From positions 131,102,096 through 131,166,095 of the forward strand of contig CM051455.1 in NCBI GenBank assembly GCA_028274465.1: DNA of 64,000 nt. The letters run 5' to 3'. The position numbers and the translations under genes were made by a program. The notes beneath the pieces are model-generated. The model saw nothing but the letters and a program-made list of their open reading frames with translations, did not search any database and was not told where the DNA came from. Of the stretch, positions 12,388 through 23,875 are shown one piece after another; the first letter of the stretch is position 1, and every line of letters begins with the position of its first letter. The DNA comes from Plantago ovata (lineage: Eukaryota; Streptophyta; Magnoliopsida; Lamiales; Plantaginaceae).

Positions 12388-13893
12388 TTAAAGCTCTGTA
12401 TGAAATACTGATATTTCCTCCCTTACTTCCTCGTCATCTATTTCATCATAACAGCAAATTAAGAATTTCATCATCGCTCCTCCTTTCGTTACTATAAACT
12501 TCAGTAGTGCATACTCAGGATCAGTGCGTTGGAAGTGATCAAATTCAAGGCTCTCAAGCTGAGTTAAAATACAAGTTGGCACATCCACATCATCGTAATT
12601 GTATTCTTCAAACTCGTACTCCTGGTACAAATCAAAATAATGTCTCCAAATCAAGAATGAAAGAACAAATGAAAACATGTACTAGTAACTAACTAACTGA
12701 GTATTCAAGAGACATATATACGTCTGGTGGCTTACAGCATCTGTTTCAAGTCTCAATAATTTTAGATTCGGTGACGCGTGAAGTAGCATAAATAGTCCTT
12801 CAACAGGCACATACAAAGTGATTTCAAGCTTTTCCAACACACAGAACACAGGAAGAGGAGTTTCATCCTTTGTCACTTTAATAGCCTTCAGAGAAAATTG
12901 CACACAGTGAGAAAATTAATACACATATGTATCATCAAAATGATTATAGGATATAGAATTACATGCATACCTCAACTGAAGCACCATGTAGCTTCAATTC
13001 CCTTATAGTTGATAATTGTGCGAGTAGGTTTCTCGCCTGTATTCCACAAGGACTCAATTTCACATACTGACTGTTCACAATTGCCAAATCTGCACGTACA
13101 ACTGTTGATGTAGACAGATCAAACGTTTCAAGAAAACCACCAGACACTGCAAACATTTCGAGGTTGGCTCCATGAATGCTGAATGAACGGTCAGTAACAC
13201 TGCTACAATGGTGTACATTATCAGACTGGAAGTCTGTCAACTTAGGAGCATGTATCTCGATACGCTTCTTCTCTATGCCCCATTGGCATAGTTTAACATG
13301 AAACGTTTCTAGCACAGGAAAGGTGAAAACCAACGTATCACTACTGGAATCGTCATTCAAAAACCAAACTTCAGAAAGTATTAACCTCTTGAGGTTAGGA
13401 GCGCAGTTCTGATTAGGAACTCGGAATCTCAAGCAACATCTCAGATTCAAGTCTCTGACTGAATCGTTGTTGAGAAGGCTAGGGGGTAAGTGGATGGCTT
13501 CGTAGCTACAGTTTTCGTATTCAAAACATTGAACTTTGGCAACGAGCAGAGCCTGTAAACATGCCTCGATGCGACTTGAATCGTACTTTTTCTGACAAAA
13601 GAGATTGAAGTTCACTATATTCTTTAACTGAGGCAGTGTGCTTTCCAGAAAGTCAATAAAACTCCCCCCCTCAACATTACTGAACCATCTATCGTCAAAC
13701 TTGAAAGTGTGAACAAAGTGCCACTTTCTTACCCAGTCTTTGCTCAATACGCATGATCGTACTGCCTGTTTTGTGGGCAGCCGAGACAAATACAACTTAC
13801 AAGATCACCTGACAACTCACTTATACGGTCCTCACCCTTGGCTGAACCGGATTGGCAACGTCTTCTAGCAAGAACTTGTGAATTCGGATTCAT
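12388..13893 (-). pseudogene. F-box/LRR/FBD protein gene with one frameshift
   Basis: Predicted adaptor of an SCF ubiquitin ligase. Exons on the minus strand are 13893-12971, 12885-12736 and 12621-12388; junctions are GT-AG and in phase. The N-terminus reads MNPNSQVL, then EDRISELSGDLVS of the F-box; the frame then breaks near 13788 because a single T appears to be missing in the TATTTG stretch, and the F-box resumes one frame over as YLSRLPTKQAVRSCVLSKDW. The LRR region follows, then an FBD-like end (ESLEFDHFQ, YALLKFIVTKGG). Spliced length is 1307 bases, one short of a multiple of three, which agrees with a single deletion. Other damage is absent, so this may be a very young pseudogene or a base error in the assembly. 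Confidence 0.8.
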
Positions 13894-14136
13894 GATTTCA
13901 CCAGTTTTCCCTGAAATTTGTAATAACAATGTTAGAGTAATCACAGTTATTCAGCATATAATTGATTTTAACATATTTTAATTGATTGTTAAATATTTTA
14001 AAATTTAATTGACCTGTTTTATTAAATATGTGATAAATATAGTTTTAAAATTGATCGACATCAAGTAATAAAATTAAGAAAACTTAAAAAAAAAAAAAAA
14101 AAAAAAAATCAATTGTCAAACTTCAATCTAAAGGAC
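13894..14136. other. F-box gene 5' flank
   Basis: AT-rich; ends in an A-run at 14085-14108. No motif that I can support. Confidence 0.4.
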
Positions 14137-15003
14137 ATAATACTTGATCGGGGGGCAAGAGTATTGTACCCACTAGACATATCTTTGGTGTATGTACCCT
14201 TGCTCAGCATCGAGGAAACCATCTGCGGTTTCACAACCAACCTACCAGGTATTTGGGAGTGGACTCATGGGCATGATACGATTTTTTGTCGCCCAAAATC
14301 ATGTGTCCGACTCGGAGTGGACTATATCGTCCAAAATCTAAAATCCATCACTATACCAAAATTACATTTTCTTACATCTCTCACTATACCAAAAATACTC
14401 GATCCGGGAGGTAAGAGTATTGTACCCACTAGACATCTCTTGGGAGCATGTACCCTTGCTCCAACATCGAGGAAACCATCTGCGATTTCATGGTACAACC
14501 GTTGCCACATCATCTTGCCCAGTAGTACAAGTACAATTCTCCAATAACACAACAAACCAATTGTCAGGTATTTGGGAGTGGACTCCTGGGCATGATTTTC
14601 GATTTTAGTCGCCCAAAATCATGTGTTCGACTTTGGGAGTGGACTATCGTCCAAAATAAAAATCCCTCACTATACCAAAATCAAATACACACTCTCTCTC
14701 TCCCTCCCTCCCTCCCTCTCTCTCTCGGGGTAAGCGTATTGTACCCACTAGACATATGCATGTACTCTTGCTCCATCATCGAGGAAACCATCTACGATTT
14801 TATGGTACAACTTCTGCCACATCATCTTGCCATGTGGTACAAGTACAATCCACCAATAACACGACCAACCAACAGGGTGTTTGGGACTTGGGATTGGACT
14901 CCCGAGCATGATTTTTGATTTTTGTCGCCTAAAATCATGTGTTCGACTTGGGAGTGGACTATGGTCCAAAATAAAAAATCCATTACTATACCAAAATCAC
15001 ATT
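14137..15003. repeat. Three-copy degenerate tandem repeat, about 260-320 bases per unit
   Basis: The phrase GTATTGTACCCACTAGACAT recurs at about 14161, 14417 and 14738. Each is followed by a CATCGAGGAAACCATCT block, a GGAGTGGACT block, a CGCCCAAAATCATGTGT block and ACTATACCAAAATC. The first unit lacks the middle part; the third is preceded by a CT-rich run (14693-14728). Open frames across it are artefacts of the repeat. Its origin is unclear. Confidence 0.8.
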
Positions 15004-15234
15004 TCTTACATCATCATCATCATCACTACTCAAAATCACAATTTTCGTAGATCAATCTCTGATCGATTCTCTCTCTCACCCCAATTCATCTCTCTACGCT
15101 CAAATCTATTAAAGTAATAAATCCAATACCAAATAAAAAAAAATTGAAATTCAATCCAAAACCTAATTTTTCACAATAAATCTCAACCTTCACCAGAATA
15201 AAAAATCAAATCTCAAAATTCATTCCCAAACAAC

Positions 15235-15465
15235 CCGCAAATCATTTTGTAACAGATCTAATAGAATTTTAGAGAACGAATAATAAAAACCATTCGGATT
15301 ATCACCTTCAAATGATATATGTTTTTCTTTACCACAATTAATAATCAACAACCCGCAAATCATTGTGTAGCAGATCTAATAGAATTTTAGAGAACGAATA
15401 ACAAAAACCAATCGGATTATCACATTCAAACTATATATGTTTTTCTTTACCACAATGAATAATCA
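15235..15465. repeat. Two-copy tandem repeat, period about 117
   Basis: CAGATCTAATAGAATTTTAG and the flanking phrases (CAACCCGCAAATCATT before; CGGATTATCAC and GTTTTTCTTTACCACAAT after) appear twice in tandem, at 15235-15350 and 15352-15465, with a few substitutions. Confidence 0.8.
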
Positions 15466-16799
15466 ATTAAGAAAGAAAACTTACTGATTGCACTAGATCC
15501 TTATTCGGAGCCTGTGTTTGCGTCTCTGGTGGATGCAGCGGATGAGTGAGGTAGCTAAGATAGGCAAATGCGGCGGATGTGTAGTGTAGCTAAGTCAATT
15601 TTAGGGTTTTTGACAAGAAGGGTTGAGAATTTATAATTGGCGTTTCAGACATCAGCTTGTGTATGAAAATGTTAACATTTGGATCGAGGATATTTATGCC
15701 CAACTACTTCGATTGTTTGAAGCGTCATTTATTAAAAATCACAATATTAGATTTGAAATACTCAGGATGGATGGACGACATAAACATAAAGCAATATATA
15801 CGGTTGAAAGCGTGTACATACACTTTTACTTTATAAAAGAACACGCGATAGGCGTGAAATTCCTTATTACTTGGAGTCTAAACTAAAATCTTACATATTT
15901 AATATAGTGTCTTTTATTAATTTTCATATTGTAAAAAATGACAGTAAATTATGGCAATATGGTCACTAGATGTTATTTTCATCTTCAAATGCATTTACTA
16001 ATATGCAAACTATTGAAAGTAAAAGACAATTATCATATTTACTTGTTGTTGGGGAAACCTTTTTTTTCAATTTTTTTTTATTATCTATTTTAATAAAGAA
16101 AATCTGACTACCCTTCTCCTATCTTGACACTACTCTTATGCCACCTTATAACTACAAATACGTCTATACCAACCTTAGAACTCCAATTATGCATATATCA
16201 CCTTATGCAATAAGAGAATATGAGAATATGTTAACGTTAATAGCATATGCTAATAGTACGTACGTAGCAACAAACATGCACATAAGCATGTATGTCAAAA
16301 CATAGCAATAAACAAATTTACAAAGTAAATTTTCGCATGTGTCATCGAACTAAGTAGATATTGACCTTTAATTCTTGTCAACTCAAGCTACGTAACTAGG
16401 CTTATTAATTATATTAATTAATAAAAACATACATAACGATTAACATAATACATCCTTTTACCATGACATCCATATTATCGACAAAACACTTATCAACTCA
16501 TCTAAAATAGCACCATTAATGTCCAATAATATCAACATACAAATTCACCATAATCAATATCATGTGAATTCATATATCATGCAACGGAATAAAATAATCA
16601 TATATAATCAGTCATATATAGTTCCACTGTGACGCCCTTGGATTTTTGGGAATTGGAGATTGTTCTAATAAAACTGGAATGTCCAAAATCAATCTATATG
16701 GCTCTATATCAAATGAAGTAGGAAACTTAAAGTGAAGTACCAAATTCCATAGCCCCCCCCCCCCCCCCCCCTCCTCCTCCTTTCAGAATTTACTAACAC
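15466..16799. other. Intergenic, no gene recognised
   Basis: It contains an 87-codon open frame (15623-15886) with no recognisable domain and a long poly-C run (16754-16771). I see no splice-supported gene. Confidence 0.4.
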
Positions 16800-17913
16800 T
16801 TGATATATATTTCGCGGAATAATTTTGAAGGTCCAATACCAAAGATTTTGAGAACTCCGATAGTCCTTCGGTCTGTAGATCTATATCAAACAGTCTCTAT
16901 GGTGATATCCCCCTGTCCCTTGTATCACTTCGAGATCCCCATTACCAGAATATTTTATTCAACATATTATAAGGAGAAATTCCAAGGGAAGGAGTGCTTT
17001 TAAATATCACCTTAATTTGAAAGTTTAATGGGAAATCCAAACTTATGTGGAGCTCCTAACTTGAACTTTCCACTGTGCTCACCTCAAGTCTCTAGATAAA
17101 GGAAAGGAAGAACATGTTTTGTTCAAAAGATAGCAGTTCCGATTGCCACAACATCTCTGCTAGTGTTTGCAATAGTACTTTGGTGGATAAAATTTTCAAA
17201 AGGGAAACCTCGGAATTAATGCAGCTCAATAAGAAATTTCTATGAAGTATAGTGTGGTGTGGCTCCAGAATCAATCTATAAGAAAATTGTACGAGCAAAA
17301 GAAAGTTTCAGCCTCACTATCTAAACAAACATCAATGAAGTATATTGTGGTGTGTAAATTTTTCTCTCTCCCTTCAATTCAATCAGAATTCAGTTCTAGC
17401 ATAGAGTTAAAGGAATATCATATTGTTGGAACTTTGAACTTCATGCTATGACTCTTCTAACGTATTGAGAGTACCTTGCAACGGAATATGGTTTGGATGG
17501 ACATGCATCGACAAAGGGTGATGTTTACAGTTTTTGTATTCTGTTGCTTGAGGCGCTTATAGGGAAGAGTTCGATAGATGGTATGTTCACAAAATTGAAG
17601 GCTTGAGCTTGCATGGTGTTAATTACATTTTTGGTCCCTCAACTAGGGTTCCCCCTCATTTTTGGTCCCTAAGCAAATTGAAAAATGCAAATACAGTCCA
17701 TGGCGGAGCTTTGAGCTCCAGACAGAGCTGGAGCTCTCTCCTCCGTCCAATTGGACGTAGCATAAAGCTATAGATCGGAGCTCATAGCTGGATATTAGAG
17801 CTCCCGGCCATGGCCGGAGCAGAGCTCCAGATATAGCCGAGAAGAAGGGAGCATTGGTGGTATGGAGTAGATATAGCTAAGAAGAGAGTAGTTTTTTGTG
17901 GAGATTGACATTA

Positions 17914-17955
<42 letters not shown>

Positions 17956-18400
17956 CAAGAGATTGACATAGTTTAGTTCAGAACAATTTGCAGGGAAGTA
18001 TTTTTTGCAGAAAAGGAAAATGGAGAAGTGAAGATGATGATGGGGGCTTTTTTTGTTTTTTTTTTTAAATTTAAATTTATTTCTTTTTAATTTTTTATTA
18101 TAAAGACAAAACTTATCCCTCCAATTACATCTCACACTCCCACCTCAGCTTCCACGTCACCAAATACGTATAAAAATACGTTGGGGGACAAAATTTGCGA
18201 AATGTCGAACCCTTGGAGACCAAATTCGAAGGGGGCATTGAATTAGGGAACCAAAAATGTAATTAACCCAGCTTGCATATGGATGGATACAACAAGTCTT
18301 CCCAAATACACTGGTTGAGGTCCTCGAATCCCGTTTGCTTGTTGCAACCTTAATTCTTCTCGAGAAGGCAGCTCTGAATTCGGAACTTATTTAGGTCATG
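16800..18400 (+). pseudogene. LRR receptor-like kinase pseudogene, split by a transposon
   Basis: Pieces of one receptor kinase appear in order in shifting frames. They are: an LRR with NNFEGPIPK and LRSVDLY (16810-16890); a GNPNLCGAPNLNFPLC segment typical of the end of the LRR ectodomain (17030-17085); a hydrophobic stretch IAVPIATTSLLVFAIVLWW (17125-17190) that fits the membrane helix; then, after a large gap, kinase subdomain VIII-IX text EYGLDGHASTKGDVYSF (17474-17540) and LLLEALIGKSS; and finally WIQQVFPNTLVEVLESRLL (18280-18345) beyond the inserted element. Stops and frameshifts are frequent and most of the kinase domain is deleted. It was a surface receptor of the LRR-XII-like class; this subfamily call is an inference from the Asn-Pro-x-Leu-Cys-Gly and kinase text. 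Confidence 0.85.
17615..18269. mobile_element. Mutator-like non-autonomous element (655 bp)
   Basis: Its ends are inverted repeats: the left begins GGTGTTAATTACATTTTTGG and the right, reversed, begins GGGTTAATTACATTTTTGG, both running on into (T)CCCT. It is flanked by a perfect 9-base duplication AGCTTGCAT (17606-17614 and 18270-18278), the hallmark length for Mutator superfamily insertions. The interior has an AGCTC-rich patch (17705-17835) and a long T-run (17916-17953), and no transposase. It sits inside the kinase region of the LRR receptor pseudogene. Confidence 0.88.
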
Positions 18401-18556
18401 TTCTTTTCGTCTAAAAATTGATTACTTTAAGTTCAGTTCAGATGCATTAAGTTCAGTTCAGTTCAGATTTGCCTAATAGTATTTTGTACTACAAATAAGT
18501 TTAGTTCAATTCAGATCCATTCAGTTCAGATCAGTTCAGACGAAGAGAACAGAGAC
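18394..18556. mobile_element. Tourist-like MITE (163 bp)
   Basis: The left end GGTCATGTTCTTTTCGTCT and the right end (reversed) GTCTCTGTTCTCTTCGTCT form a terminal inverted repeat of the PIF/Harbinger Tourist style, flanked by TTA on both sides (18391-18393 and 18557-18559), the expected 3-base target. The interior is built from repeated TTCAGTTCAG phrases. Confidence 0.85.
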
Positions 18557-18756
18557 TTAATCAGGATCACTTGTTTGATCGGGAGAAATTCAGAAACCTT
18601 CATGGATTCATCCAAGAAGATCCAAAAATCATTGGTCTGATATCTGAAAAATTGACATATTTTATAAACATTGAAATCGAAAGGAAATACTCAAATACAT
18701 CATTACATTACGTTGCCATAGCTTTACTCAGTCGTCAAATGCAAGAACAATTCTCT

Positions 18757-19308
18757 CTAGCTAATGGCAAAAAGAAAGTGAGAGAACACATGACTAATGA
18801 GCGAACCCTTAGCCACTCGGTAATCTTTCTTCTTCTTCTTCAAGATTGCCGAATCTCTAATAGGAACACTTTCTATCCCCGTGTGGTCGTGTATAACAGT
18901 AACTTCCACAAGAACATCCAACGCATTGAACTCTTCTGGTACAGTCCTCACCATGTCACGTACAGAAGACAGGACGTTCTTGATCATCCATTCACGCCAG
19001 TAGTTCGACATGTTCCAGGCCCAAAGCTCCTTCTTCACAGCCTCGTGCGTGGTACCAGAGTACAAGATTTGAGGACGATCCACACGAACGGTGTTAAAGA
19101 TCAGCGGCTGCACTTGCTCCGTCACAACTGATGTTGAAGGATATGGGTTGGAAGTGGGAATCTTGATTCTTGTTAGGCAGGAAAAGTTAATGGTGATAGA
19201 ATCGACTCGTTTGATGTGATTCGGAGTGATGCTGCTGACAATGGAGCGTTCTCCTTGTTTCCTCACCTTCAAGAAAACCTGTTGATGACAACCTTCGACA
19301 TCCTCCAT
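18757..19308 (-). CDS. Uncharacterised plant protein, copy 3 of 3 (183 aa)
   Basis: Diverged paralogue of the genes at 2291-2884 and 5938-6531, about 12 kb from the nearest. It starts at 19308 with MEDVEGCHQQVFLKVRKQGE. The core HEAVKKELWAWNMSNYWREW, MIKNVLSSVRDMV and VPEEFNALDVLVEV is nearly invariant, while the linker around residues 53-65 and the Lys-rich tail are shortened by in-frame changes. The pattern of conserved core, variable linker and open frame argues that the family is a functional protein. Its function is unknown to me; no enzyme motif, targeting signal or membrane helix is visible. Confidence 0.75.
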   Translation of the reverse strand: MEDVEGCHQQVFLKVRKQGERSIVSSITPNHIKRVDSITINFSCLTRIKIPTSNPYPSTSVVTEQVQPLIFNTVRVDRPQILYSGTTHEAVKKELWAWNMSNYWREWMIKNVLSSVRDMVRTVPEEFNALDVLVEVTVIHDHTGIESVPIRDSAILKKKKKDYRVAKGSLISHVFSHFLFAIS

Positions 19309-19411
19309 TTATGGTTATAGGACAGAACAGGGAACTTTGAGAACAAGTTACTATATACTTGGAAAATCTGGAAGCAGTTTTCTTTTGTTGGCCTAAAAAA
19401 TTGTTACTCGG

Positions 19412-19419
19412 TATTTATA
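19412..19419 (-). promoter_or_regulatory. TATA box of unknown gene copy 3
   Basis: TATAAATA on the minus strand, about 104 bases before the start codon, in the position equivalent to copies 1 and 2. Confidence 0.6.
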
Positions 19420-20640
19420 TCAGTGTTTGGGTAATATTAAAGTCCTTCACATTGTAATTTGCAAGTAATCTTGAGAGGTCAAAATTCTGGCGTTGACCCC
19501 TCGGAAATATAGTTTCATTAATATTTATTTAAAGCTTTTTGTGATTATAGTGGAGGTATAAATGTTTTGTAAAATCCAAAAAACTAAGTTACATGTCAAC
19601 TTTTATAATTTTAATTTATTTCCTTGATTGACATTTATCCAAATAAAACTTGCTCTTTGATCTACCGACTCGGCTGACTCCTGTTCTCTCTAAACAATTT
19701 CATCCACTAGTGCAAAAAATAATTTTAAACAATAATTAAAAATAAATAAAAACTGAAAAATAATTATAAGGATTATATTATTATAAACTTGAATTCCAAC
19801 TCATTATGCCAATAAAATCACAATTTACCTTTTTTCTTTCTTTTTGAAATATTTTCTAATTTTAATTATTTTTTAAAAGTTAACTTCTGATAATAACAAT
19901 GAGAAACTATTTGAAACAATGAAGGCGTTTGTTCTTTTTTTTTTTTTTTTTTTTTTTTACATCAGAAAACTAGTAACTAGACTAAATCAAAATCTAATAA
20001 AGATGAAAAATCTTCGGGTGGTTGATCCAAGAACTCTCCCCCTTCTTCAAGGGATTACTTATTAACACTTCATCTCATTTTTTCAAAAAATAGTTGACCC
20101 AGGGGTAAAGTTTCTCAAAGTAAAAAAACAAGTTATGTACAACCAACTATAAAGCACAAACTTATTCAAGTAATGATCGACTCCGGAGTCCGTCATAGTT
20201 TTGGAAGCTAAATGACATAAGATCAGCCATAAATGATCAAGCCAGATACTGCTCAAAATGATATGCATCCCAAAGCCAAAGTAAAGGTACAATGCCTCCA
20301 GCTCAACTTAAGCTCAATTTGGTATGGAATTGTATGACAATAAGCTTACTATATTCAAGTTCATCGAAGTAATCACATCAATAAAACACTATACTAACAT
20401 AACTCTATAGACTGGTAAGTTTAAAGCATTGTCCTAAAAGAATAAAAGCAAAACATGTATCTTTGATAACCATTGCTGGGAAGAATCAAGACATCTCAGT
20501 AAGTTAACATCCACTATGCTAATGAGACATGAGCTTTCTTGCTGCCCCTCGTCTTCTGGCCAACAAATAGGTCTGAGGCAGTAGCCATACATCAACCGCA
20601 CGCTCATCAACCAAAAAATAGGTTGCAAAATTTTACTGTT
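19420..20640. other. Intergenic and translocator 3' flank
   Basis: AT-rich, with a T-run at 19937-19958. Nothing coding recognised; the part next to 20641 is presumably the translocator 3' untranslated region. Confidence 0.4.
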
Positions 20641-22866
20641 TCATTTACTACGCTTCTTAGCTTCACTATAGCAGATAACTCCTATCACTGTAAGACCGTA
20701 TCCAAGCATTCCTGTAACTGAGACAGGATTCCTGAATATCATTATAGAGACCACCACTGCTACTGCTCCTTTCGCATTTCCAAGGACCTGAAAGATCATA
20801 GGATTATTAGCACCCAAGATATCTACAGGGCAAAAAACAACGCCCAGATTATATCATCTTATTAGACCTTTCATTAAGAAACAGATGCCAAGGTTCAATT
20901 ACGATCTCTTAACTTACTGTAACTTAACCATCAGTCAATTGGTATTTTAATCTTCATACAGTATCTATGGAAAAAGCAAAACTAGATAATGCTGGTGGCA
21001 GATGCTAGTTATTGGATGAAATGCATGTCAGATCAATGTTGTTGCAGATAAGATGCAGTACACAAATTGATAAGATAAGGGGGGCCATAATGTCATTCCA
21101 TTTTTTGCAACAAGACAGTGCAATTGCCCCCACTTTCTCCCTTCCACTCCAATGGAGATTTCACATAGTACCAGGGAAAGGAACCAAATAGTTAAAGAGG
21201 CCGATTTAAAAGAAAGATCTATCAGCATGAAACAATAGCAACAATGGTAAAAGAAAATACAAGCACAAATTCTCTTCTCCACATCATGCAAAAGTTACAA
21301 GGTACACAAACCGCTTTTGACGCCAAAATCATTATCCCATAATAACAAATAAGACACCATATACTATTTGGATAACAAATAAGACACCATATACTATTTT
21401 GGATAATGCAAGGGGGATTCCAGAAAAAATTACTACATAGTAAGACCATTGGTTATTGTTCCTGTGTCTACATTATCGAAACATATGTGAGCTCATCCCA
21501 CAGTATCAATGTCATTAGGTTCAGCATAACAAAGTAAAATAAACTATATACACAGATACAATAGTGAAGAAGTAATGAAGGTAGCTTTCAACAAAAATCA
21601 ACGCACCTGAAGAGTTAGCGCACTGGTGTGTTTTGTGACCAGAAAATTGGTCAAATTTACAAAATAAGCTAGCGCAGAATTGAACAGCAGCAACCATATA
21701 ATACTGACATCCTCTCTAGCTAGCGCCACAGTGATACCAATGACATTTTCTTCCATATACAGTGTAGCGGGAAGTAGAAGGACAACAGCTATAGGAGCCA
21801 TGTAGAGGAGTAGATTCATAGAGTTCAGTTTTTCCCTTCAATGGAGAAGCAAAGTTTCAGAACCAGCAAGCATTAATCATCACAAAGGCATGAAACATCC
21901 ACCATAATGAAACATAAGTCAGAAAGTACAATCATTACCCTTCAGAAGAGAGCAAAATCCCCTGAACAACTGATTTTAGTGCTCTTGCAGCTGTGGCCCC
22001 AACACACATGATAAATCCAAACAAATGGAAACTTGGCTCACCCTGACAAAAGTGATGGAGTCAGTCTTATGGACATCAAAAGAAGCACATCCCATGTATA
22101 TGCTAGAATAAACAGACCAAATGGAAGTAGCGTAGCATCGGTACTGAAAGCATGGACCAAACTCGATCCCTACATTACCGATAGCTACGAGCTTCTAGCA
22201 GCTGAGAAAATGTACTTCCAAACCTTACTAATAACACTAGACCTAGAATTCTTAATTTCACACAATTATAACAGTACTCAATTCAATCCTATACCAATCA
22301 TTCCATGTAGCATATGATAAACAATAGTACCAATTAACACAATCATATCAAAATAAAACAATATCAATATCAATTAAATAAAACAAGTGAAACAGAATAG
22401 TAATTTATACCCCACTAGCAATAACAACTCCGGTAACAACAGGAACCAAGGCCATATAAGTCAACCATGCCTCTCTTTTTCTGGTCATCAAATAGGCAAA
22501 CACAGCCGTAAAAAACGGCGTCGTAGCACCGATCGCCTGATTAAAGCTAACAGGCAAGTACTTGAGCGAAATGTTACCGCTCACAACAGAGGCACAGAAA
22601 ATCAAGCTTAGAGCCGAGATCTTCATGAACTGAACCCTAGATCTTATCGTCTGCATCGGCACCATCTTCATCCAAGCAATCGCGACGTAGCTGAGCAACG
22701 AGCAGGCCGTCATGTGACACATGGTGAGGAAAATCGGGTATTTGAATCCGTAATTGCTCAACAAGTACTTGTTCAAGAGCAAAACCCCAATGTTTGAGAA
22801 GTACCAGGCTGATACAAGCCCGATGGTGAAGAATTGGCCCGTGGATTTCATGTTTGACGCGGCCAT
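20641..22866 (-). CDS. Sugar-phosphate/phosphate translocator family protein (At3g11320/At5g05820-like, 311 aa)
   Basis: Multi-pass Golgi/ER membrane antiporter of the drug/metabolite transporter superfamily (TPT domain). Exons on the minus strand are 22866-22411, 22042-21939, 21835-21607 and 20787-20641. All junctions are GT-AG and phases agree, giving 936 bases with stop. Exon 1 reads [20 protein letters not shown], with [30 protein letters not shown] and the conserved [19 protein letters not shown] motif; exon 2 has [20 protein letters not shown]; exon 3 [16 protein letters not shown]; exon 4 [15 protein letters not shown] and the dilysine-like tail KKRSK. The length and about ten hydrophobic stretches match the family. 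Relatives include UDP-uronic-acid transporters, but the substrate here is an inference. No damage is seen. Confidence 0.93.
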
Positions 22867-22880
22867 TTTGGATTTTATCC

Positions 22881-22906
22881 TGAGAGAAAGAGAGAGAGAG
22901 AGAGAG
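22881..22906. repeat. GA microsatellite in the translocator 5' leader
   Basis: A run of (GA)n just upstream of the start codon of the minus-strand translocator, thus CT-rich on the transcript. Such runs are common in plant 5' leaders. Confidence 0.7.
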
Positions 22907-23044
22907 ATTGAATTTAAATAGCGATGGAGAAAGCAGAGACGATGAGGTTATGGTCCTTATGGAGATCTGTTGGGTTTGGAAAGGGGTAGAAAAAGGTAGC
23001 AACGGAGATACATAGTTTGGAGAATTGAATGGATCTGATATCAA

Positions 23045-23875
23045 ATCTTCATCATCAATGGAAGGTGGTTTTGTATCTATCTACAGAGAAATGAATGTTG
23101 AATTGGTGATGACCTATAGACGTGTGTTACTTGCTGAGATCTGGTTGGATTGGAGCTCTGCAAAGAGAACACCGACGGCACTTATTTGGAGAAGAAAGTG
23201 AGAGAGAGAGAGACAGCTGCCTTGTGGAAAACATTTTTATATGACCGGAGTAATTAAAATATTAAAATTAAATTTAAATTACGGTTCACGACTACCCTAA
23301 CGTATGTAACTGTAAGTCTGTGAGTGTGAGTGGAAAAATTGTTGGCGGGTCGTTTTTAACGTGTCATACGCTATATAGTGTTCCATACGTTCAGCTTAAA
23401 GCATTGTCGTTTGATATCTTGTTGGAGTTGAGAGAGAAGAACTACGACAGATTTGGAGGAGGGAAAGCGAAAAATTGTTGGCGCCTTGCTGAGTCAATTT
23501 ATGTGTCAGGGTGTGACAGGCTCTTCGAATTTAAAACTAACACTTATGTTAACTGTATTGTTTGCTCCTATAAAAATTTGACACGTGAAAGCAGTTTCAA
23601 ACTTACGAGTATCTATTAATTCCTTTTTTTTTGTCTTCTTAACTGACAATACTGGAAAAAGAACAAGATAATTCCAATTTGCAGAGCTTTCTTCCAGTAG
23701 AGGCGTGCTCTGGTTGTGCATTTCTCCAGAATCGTCATGACTCTCCATTATCCCCTTTGAAGCAATGTCATTAGTTAGGTTTTTCTTAGATTGGGGGTGG
23801 TGGGTAAAAATCAACTACTATTGCGTATATTCTCAATTGAATGGTTTCTAAAAATGGAAGAGTATAATACTAGCA
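23045..23875. other. Intergenic, translocator upstream region
   Basis: Contains promoter-proximal sequence of the translocator. An open frame at 23320-23619 has no recognisable domain. No transposon ends seen. Confidence 0.4.

Noticed and set aside
14113-15117. Several open frames over the tandem repeats
   Set aside because: Each repeats the same phrases in different frames, with no domain; they come from the repeat itself.
23320-23619. 99-codon open frame upstream of the translocator
   Set aside because: No recognisable domain, poor start context, and no paralogue in the window; it could be chance.
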